A stretch of 9,625 bases of DNA. It comes from Methanobacteriota archaeon (GTDB lineage: Archaea; Thermoplasmatota; Thermoplasmata; RBG-16-68-12). The stretch covers positions 1 through 9,625 of the forward strand of contig VBLV01000069.1 of NCBI GenBank assembly GCA_005879045.1. Direction: 5' to 3'. This document shows, one piece after another, positions 6,481-9,625 of the stretch (its first letter is position 1; each line of letters opens with the position of its first letter). The notes under the pieces were generated by a model. It was not told the DNA's origin. It saw only the letters and a list, made by a program, of their open reading frames with translations, and made no database searches. The position numbers and the translations under genes were made by a program.

Positions 6481-6780
6481 CTACTTTTCCAGCGTGATCC
6501 ACGTGAGCGCCGCGTACGGCTGGCCCGGGTAATACGAAATCCGGACGAAGCGGCGGCCGACGAGGACGGCGAGCTGGACGAACCCGTCGCTGCCGGTCTC
6601 GAGCTCTCCGATCGGCTCTAGGTCTGCATCGACGATGCTCATGATGCGTTTCGTGGCGCCCGCGGGAAACCATCCGGAATAGGGATCGAGATGGAGGATT
6701 TTCTTTCGAAGGTCCTCGACGCGCGGGTCCAGAGTCTTCCGTGACGTTGGCTTGCGAGAGCCTTTCCGCTTCCTGCTCAT
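6481..6780 (-). CDS. Small basic hypothetical protein
   Basis: A 99-residue protein I do not recognise. Residues 1-18 are a basic, Ser/Lys/Arg-rich tail (MSRKRKGSRKPTSRK). Then comes a helix (DPRVEDLRKKILHLDPYSGW), and a mostly beta domain with RIMSIVDADLEPIGELE, DGFVQLAVLVGRRFVRISYY and PYAALTWITLEK. The start at 6780 is preferred because GGAAGGA lies just upstream and an AT-rich box at 6804-6811 sits about 27 bases upstream. The frame stays open far upstream to 7557, but there it is only a shadow of the Lrp-like gene. The basic tail could bind nucleic acid; that is inference. It lies 200 bases downstream of the Lrp-like gene on the same strand, and that gap shows no RNA gene or other ORF I can support. 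Confidence 0.68.
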   Translation of the reverse strand: MSRKRKGSRKPTSRKTLDPRVEDLRKKILHLDPYSGWFPAGATKRIMSIVDADLEPIGELETGSDGFVQLAVLVGRRFVRISYYPGQPYAALTWITLEK

Positions 6781-6803
6781 CTTCCTTCCGCATGCCGTCG
6801 GCG

Positions 6804-6811
6804 TAGATATG
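6804..6811 (-). promoter_or_regulatory. TATA-type box for small basic protein gene
   Basis: The minus strand reads CATATCTA, centred about 27.5 bases upstream of ATG 6780. The distance fits a leaderless or nearly leaderless transcript, although a GGAAGGA also precedes the ATG. Confidence 0.48.
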
Positions 6812-6980
6812 GTTGCCTGGAACGCCGCCCGTTGAACGCTCGTCGATACGGACTGCGGGTGTGTACGCACAAGATGCGGGAGCGTGTCCCGGATTATCGG
6901 AGAAACGCGATCGAGAAGAGAATGACGGAGCAGCGAAAAGGGGACGAACCGGTTGAGCGGCCCGTCCGTGAGTCGTTGAT

Positions 6981-7481
6981 TCAGTACTTCGAGAACGCCG
7001 GGAGCGTCTCGGTCGAGAGCACGCCGGGCATGCCCTGGACCTTCGTCACGACGGACTCGAGGAGGTTCTCGCGGGGGTCCGCGCTGATGCGGGCCACGAT
7101 GTCCGAATCTCCGGTCGTGCCGATGATCTCCCGGATCTCGGGGACCTTCTTCAACTCGCTCATGGTCTTCTGCGTGTCGGTCGAGCGAATGAGGAGGTAC
7201 GCGTTGCTTGCGTGCCCATTGGTCTTCTTCTGGGTCCAGTCCTGGAGTGCCGGATAGCTCCGGAACGCCCAGACGTGGTCCATCAGTTGGACCTCGGACG
7301 CGAATGCGCGCAGCTCGTCCGTGTTCCGGAAGCCGCCCGCGATGGCGATGTCGTGACGCCCAAAGACGGCCTCGGCCTTCGTCACGTTCGGCTTGGCTCG
7401 GAGGGTCGTCAACGTTCTCTCTACATATCCTGGCGCCACTTTGACAAAGATGACGCTTGTTCCAAATAGTTCGCTTGGCAT
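6981..7481 (-). CDS. Tandem Lrp/AsnC ligand-binding (RAM) domain protein without HTH
   Basis: A 166-residue protein made of two Lrp/AsnC C-terminal (RAM, ACT-like) domains. The first runs from about residue 7 to 80: SVIFVKVAPGYVERTLTTLR, VTKAEAVFGRHDIAIAGGFRN, and LMDHVWAFRSYPAL. The second runs from about 91 to 163: NAYLLIRSTDTQKTMSELKK, IREIIGTTGDSDIVARISAD, and MPGVLSTETLPAF. Each shows the beta-alpha-beta-beta-alpha-beta order and the glycine-rich G-x-D-I turn before strand 3 that is typical of amino-acid effector pockets. The N-terminal helix-turn-helix of full Lrp proteins is absent, so it cannot bind DNA alone. It may sense a small molecule or form mixed oligomers with HTH-bearing Lrp proteins (inference). 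The start is supported by GGAAGGA (7489-7495) seven bases upstream and by a CTTAAG box giving a leader of about 15 bases. Confidence 0.9.
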   Translation of the reverse strand: MPSELFGTSVIFVKVAPGYVERTLTTLRAKPNVTKAEAVFGRHDIAIAGGFRNTDELRAFASEVQLMDHVWAFRSYPALQDWTQKKTNGHASNAYLLIRSTDTQKTMSELKKVPEIREIIGTTGDSDIVARISADPRENLLESVVTKVQGMPGVLSTETLPAFSKY

Positions 7482-7488
7482 TCAAAAT

Positions 7489-7495
7489 TCCTTCC
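7489..7495 (-). promoter_or_regulatory. Shine-Dalgarno site of Lrp-like gene
   Basis: The minus strand reads GGAAGGA, ending seven bases before ATG 7481. With the CTTAAG box at 7520-7525 it implies a short 15-base leader, in contrast to the leaderless genes. Confidence 0.6.
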
Positions 7496-7519
7496 GTCTC
7501 TCCGGACAAGGCCCTCGCA

Positions 7520-7525
7520 CTTAAG
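7520..7525 (-). promoter_or_regulatory. TATA-type box for Lrp-like gene
   Basis: This is the same CTTAAG hexamer seen before the helicase and DUF1579-like genes, here 41.5 bases from ATG 7481. Transcription would start near 7496. The composite dyad at 7548-7601 lies directly upstream of it. Confidence 0.55.
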
Positions 7526-7547
7526 GGTACCTGCCGCACTCGACCCA

Positions 7548-7601
7548 GATAGACCACATGTGGTTGATTCGCGTCCGCGAATAGACCAAAGATGGTTAAT
7601 C
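7548..7601. repeat. 54-base composite dyad: two ACCA-N4-TGGT sites flanking ATTCGCG-TC-CGCGAAT
   Basis: Three inverted repeats are evenly spaced with centres 16 bases apart: ACCACATGTGGT (7553-7564, perfect palindrome), ATTCGCG-TC-CGCGAAT (7567-7582, seven-base arms), and ACCA-AAGA-TGGT (7585-7596). The two outer elements are also direct repeats (16 of 21 bases identical, 32 bases apart). About 19 of 27 positions pair across the common centre at 7574.5. It sits upstream of the Lrp-like promoter and well upstream of the antitoxin promoter, so it is most likely a multi-site operator for a dimeric regulator of the Lrp-like gene. The regulator is unknown. Confidence 0.6.
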
Positions 7602-7678
7602 ACCGTGTGGAGCGGTCACATGGGGAATCTCCGAGCGAGTACGATTCCCTCACGCCCCACCAACTCGAGGCACAAAGC

Positions 7679-7686
7679 CTAAGTAA
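7679..7686 (+). promoter_or_regulatory. TATA-type box for toxin-antitoxin operon (leaderless)
   Basis: CTAAGTAA is centred 26.5 bases upstream of GTG 7709, the same spacing as the other leaderless genes here. It supports GTG 7709 over the earlier ATG 7592 as the antitoxin start. It overlaps the inverted repeat at 7683-7700. Confidence 0.55.
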
Positions 7687-7700
7687 TACCACCGTATTAC
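7683..7700. promoter_or_regulatory. Likely operator of the toxin-antitoxin operon (perfect 7-4-7 inverted repeat)
   Basis: GTAATAC-CACC-GTATTAC has two perfect seven-base arms with a four-base spacer. It overlaps the TATA box and ends eight bases before the antitoxin start. Ribbon-helix-helix antitoxins are known to repress their own operons by binding paired half-sites in this place, so autoregulation is the natural reading (inference from family). Confidence 0.62.
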
Positions 7701-7708
7701 AATCGAAT

Positions 7709-7933
7709 GTGGAGACGATCAGTCTAAAACTCACGAAAGAGCAAGCTCGACTCTTGGAAAAAACCGCTCGAGAAGAGGGATTCCCCTCGAAGTCCGAGTT
7801 CGTACGCTATGCCCTCGCGCGTGCGCTCGAGGACCGGCTCAGCGTCGAGACAATTGAGGAGATCTTCGAAGCACGTCGTCAGGTCCGCGCGGGGAAGACG
7901 GTACCTTGGGGACGCCTGAAGGCAGAGGGATGA
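7709..7933 (+). CDS. Ribbon-helix-helix antitoxin
   Basis: A 74-residue protein with the ribbon-helix-helix fold of CopG/ParD/RelB-type antitoxins. Residues 3-8 (TISLKL) are the DNA-contacting beta strand, 9-23 (TKEQARLLEKTAREE) the first helix, and 27-41 (SKSEFVRYALARALE) the second helix after the GFPS turn. The rest (SVETIEEIFEARRQVRAGKT then VPWGRLKAEG) is the tail expected to wrap the toxin. The frame is open from ATG 7592, but the added 39 residues have no fold pattern and the TATA box and operator would lie inside them, so GTG 7709 is preferred. Its stop overlaps an ATG (ATGA, 7930-7933), and the RelE toxin frame follows at once. It neutralises the toxin and probably represses the operon. 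Confidence 0.85.
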   Translation: METISLKLTKEQARLLEKTAREEGFPSKSEFVRYALARALEDRLSVETIEEIFEARRQVRAGKTVPWGRLKAEG

Positions 7934-7937
7934 AGGC

Positions 7938-8189
7938 CTGACCTTCCGGGTCGAATTCACTCAACTGGCGGCCGGGAAGTACCGCAAGCTCGACAAGAAG
8001 GTGAAAGAGCGAATCGCTCGCAAGCTGGACGACGCGGCGGGCGACCCAAAGCGGTTCCTGTCTCGGCTCAGCTCCGTAGAGGCATACAAACTCCGAGTCC
8101 GGGAGTACCGAGTCATCCTCGACGTCGATTGGGACCTCAAGCGGCTAATCGTGCTCACGCTTGGCCATCGCAGCACGATCTATCGCTGA
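7938..8189 (+). CDS. RelE/ParE family toxin, start codon abnormal (CTG or frameshifted)
   Basis: An 83-residue frame with the RelE/ParE fold. It has strand 1 FRVEFT (3-8), helix LAAGKYRKLDKKVKERIARK (10-29), then SSVEAYKLRVREYRVILDVD (about 45-64) and LIVLTLGHRSTIYR (70-83), the conserved YRxRVxxYRVI...GHRxxIY signature. RelE members cleave mRNA on the ribosome and ParE members poison gyrase; which applies here is not clear. The oddity is the start. The frame opens after TGA 7917-7919 and has no ATG, GTG or TTG before GTG 8001, which would remove strand 1 and most of helix 1. CTG 7938 gives the expected N-terminus (LTFRVEFT). ATG 7930, overlapping the antitoxin stop, is one base out of frame and stops after three codons. 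Options are CTG initiation, a one-base deletion that silenced it, or a sequence error. Confidence 0.8.
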   Translation: MTFRVEFTQLAAGKYRKLDKKVKERIARKLDDAAGDPKRFLSRLSSVEAYKLRVREYRVILDVDWDLKRLIVLTLGHRSTIYR

Positions 8190-8232
8190 TCGCCCAGGGG
8201 CCGTCGCAACTGAAAATCGACTCGGAAGCTTT

Positions 8233-8239
8233 CTTTAAG
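8233..8239 (+). promoter_or_regulatory. TATA-type box for DyP peroxidase gene (leaderless)
   Basis: CTTTAAG is centred 26 bases upstream of ATG 8262, matching the other leaderless promoters. No ribosome-binding site precedes the ATG at normal distance. It lies in the 72-base gap after the toxin gene, so the peroxidase is probably transcribed on its own. Confidence 0.58.
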
Positions 8240-8261
8240 ATGACGCGTCTCGGGGCGGGCC

Positions 8262-9625
8262 ATGGCCGTCGACCTTCGAGACACATACATCGACCCCGCG
8301 CGGTCCGAGTACCGCAAGATGCTGGAGAACCTCCAGAGCAACATTCTGAAACCCCACGGCCGGAAGGAGTCGGACCATCTCCTCGTCCGGTTCGCCGCGG
8401 GACCGGAGACCGTGCGGGCGTGGATCCGAGAGTTCGCCCGTCGGGAGGTGACCTCCGCCCGGAAACAGCTCGACGAGACCGGCAATTATCACGATCACGG
8501 CACGCGGGGTGGACTCGTCGCCGGTTTCGCGCTCTCCGCCGCGGGCTACGGCGCCTTGGGCCTGCTGCCCGAGGACCTCGGCGGTTCCGGCCAGTCGTTC
8601 CGCGAAGGCATGAAGCGGCGGGCGTTCTCCGTCATCGCGAGAAATCGTGATCCCCCATCGAACGAATGGGAAGGGCCGTATCAGGGAGACATCCACGCGC
8701 TCGTGAGCCTTTCCCACGATTCCGCGGATGAGCTGGCGGCGAAGACCCGTGAGGTCTCCGAGGGGCTGCGCGCGATTGCCGAAGTCCTGACGATCGAACG
8801 GGGCACCGTCTTGCGGAACGCGAGAGGCGATCCGATCGAACACTTCGGCTACGTCGACTCGCGAAGTCAGCCTCTGTTCCTGCAGGCGGACCTGGATGCG
8901 GAGAAAGAAGCCGGAGTCGATGCGTGGGATCCGTCCGCGCCGCTCGCCCTGGTCCTAGTCGACGATCCGTTCACCAGCGAAGAGGATTCGTTCGGGAGCT
9001 TCCTCGTCTTCCGGAAACTGCAGCAGGACGTCGTGAATTTCAACGCTGGCGTGAAAGACCTCGCGACCCGCCTCGCGGCGGACGAGGCTCTAGCAGGAGC
9101 ACTCGTCGTCGGCCGATTCAAAGATGGCACGCCGGTGACCCTCCGACCCTGGGACGGCCTCGGGCCGGTGAATAACTTCGAATACCTCGCACACGACCGC
9201 GTCGGGAATCGCTGTCCGTTCCACGCGCACATTAGGAAGGCGAACCAGCGAGGGGCAAACCCGTTCCTGAATCCGGAGGAGGAGCGAAGCCATCGGATCG
9301 TGCGCCGAGGCGTTCCTTACGGGGTGCGGCCCGCACCGTCGAGCAGCGTCTCCGCGGGTGCCACTGCAAACGGCGAAGTCGGACTTCTATTCCAGGCGTT
9401 CCAAAGCGACATCGCGCGGCAGTTCGAGTTCATCCAGCGAACGTGGGTCGACAACCCGAACTTCCCGGAGCTCCTCCCCGTCCCCGGCCTGAACACGGGG
9501 GACGACGCGCTCATCGGGCAACATCCTCGGGCCGCGCAGAAGTGGCCTCGAACCTGGGGTCGGTCGGGGCGGTTCCTCGATCGATTGCGGTTCAACTTCG
9601 GCGACTATGTCCGATTACGGGGCGG
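8262..9625 (+). CDS. DyP-type haem peroxidase, 3' end outside window
   Basis: The frame runs open for 454 codons to the right edge. It belongs to the dye-decolorizing peroxidases, which use haem and hydrogen peroxide to oxidise varied substrates. Marks are LENLQSNILKPHGR (about 21-34), the catalytic-Asp region HFGYVDSRSQP (194-204, Asp199), the proximal haem ligand region CPFHAHIRKANQRGANP (Cys318 to Pro334, ligand probably His323), RIVRRGVPYG (345-354) holding the conserved distal arginine, and LLFQAFQSDIARQFEFIQRT near 375-395. The frame ends in FGDYVRLRG, close to the C-terminus, so only a few tens of residues are likely missing. The canonical GxxDG reads GYVDS, so the second glycine is serine. 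There is no Tat or Sec signal peptide, so it is cytoplasmic as it stands. The start is supported by the CTTTAAG box. Confidence 0.93.
   Translation, partial: MAVDLRDTYIDPARSEYRKMLENLQSNILKPHGRKESDHLLVRFAAGPETVRAWIREFARREVTSARKQLDETGNYHDHGTRGGLVAGFALSAAGYGALGLLPEDLGGSGQSFREGMKRRAFSVIARNRDPPSNEWEGPYQGDIHALVSLSHDSADELAAKTREVSEGLRAIAEVLTIERGTVLRNARGDPIEHFGYVDSRSQPLFLQADLDAEKEAGVDAWDPSAPLALVLVDDPFTSEEDSFGSFLVFRKLQQDVVNFNAGVKDLATRLAADEALAGALVVGRFKDGTPVTLRPWDGLGPVNNFEYLAHDRVGNRCPFHAHIRKANQRGANPFLNPEEERSHRIVRRGVPYGVRPAPSSSVSAGATANGEVGLLFQAFQSDIARQFEFIQRTWVDNPNFPELLPVPGLNTGDDALIGQHPRAAQKWPRTWGRSGRFLDRLRFNFGDYVRLRG

Noticed and set aside
5657..6793. 378-codon minus-strand frame beginning at ATG 6793
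   Set aside because: It overlaps the TIGR03118 gene in another frame and gives an Arg/Gly-rich translation without domain features; the propeller frame has a signal peptide and family motifs.
6781..6980. 200-base gap checked for tRNA or structured RNA
   Set aside because: No cloverleaf, TPsiC-like GGTTCRA element or extended stem was found; it holds only the promoter of the small basic protein.
6781..7557. N-terminal extension of the small basic protein frame up to 7557
   Set aside because: It is an out-of-frame shadow of the Lrp-like gene; only the last 99 codons show protein-like character and have a start with promoter and ribosome-binding site.
7592..7708. N-terminal 39 residues of the antitoxin frame from ATG 7592
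   Set aside because: No fold pattern is seen, the TATA box and operator would lie inside the coding region, and the ribbon-helix-helix strand begins right after GTG 7709.

Overview
The window is a GC-rich stretch that most likely comes from an archaeon, probably of the Thermoplasmatota type; the rank is inference. The evidence is a set of archaeal-style promoters, in which CTTAAG or related AT-rich boxes sit about 26 bases upstream of start codons and imply leaderless transcripts. Other genes carry Shine-Dalgarno sites matching the archaeal 16S tail (AGGAGGTGA). There is also an Lrp-type protein made of two ligand-binding domains with no DNA-binding domain. I see no rRNA, tRNA, CRISPR array, insertion sequence or attachment site.

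Left part (1-2603, all plus strand): the 3' part of a class I SAM-dependent methyltransferase, a Rossmann NAD(P)-binding oxidoreductase, a doubtful tiny ORF coupled to it by ATGA, an SRPBCC lipid/ligand-binding protein, and a CxxC carboxymuconolactone decarboxylase/AhpD-like protein. These look like small-molecule and redox housekeeping functions. Intergenic gaps of 95 to 254 bases mean they are not one tight operon.

Middle part (2760-6387): a DUF1579-like protein and a DEAD-box RNA helicase on the minus strand, each with its own leaderless promoter. A second SRPBCC-like gene is divergent from the helicase, and a secreted TIGR03118-type beta-propeller protein converges on it.

Right part (6481-9625): a small unrecognised basic protein and the tandem-RAM Lrp-like protein, both minus strand. 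A 227-base regulatory region separates the latter from a plus-strand toxin-antitoxin pair (ribbon-helix-helix antitoxin, RelE/ParE toxin). A DyP-type haem peroxidase then runs off the right edge.

The most notable points are in the right part. The RelE toxin frame has no normal start codon at its expected N-terminus: the ATGA overlap with the antitoxin is out of frame, and CTG is the only candidate that keeps the first beta strand. A perfect 7-4-7 inverted repeat overlaps the antitoxin's TATA box. A 54-base composite dyad of three evenly spaced inverted repeats lies upstream of the Lrp-like gene. I found no clear new multi-gene system; the candidates above are small and testable.
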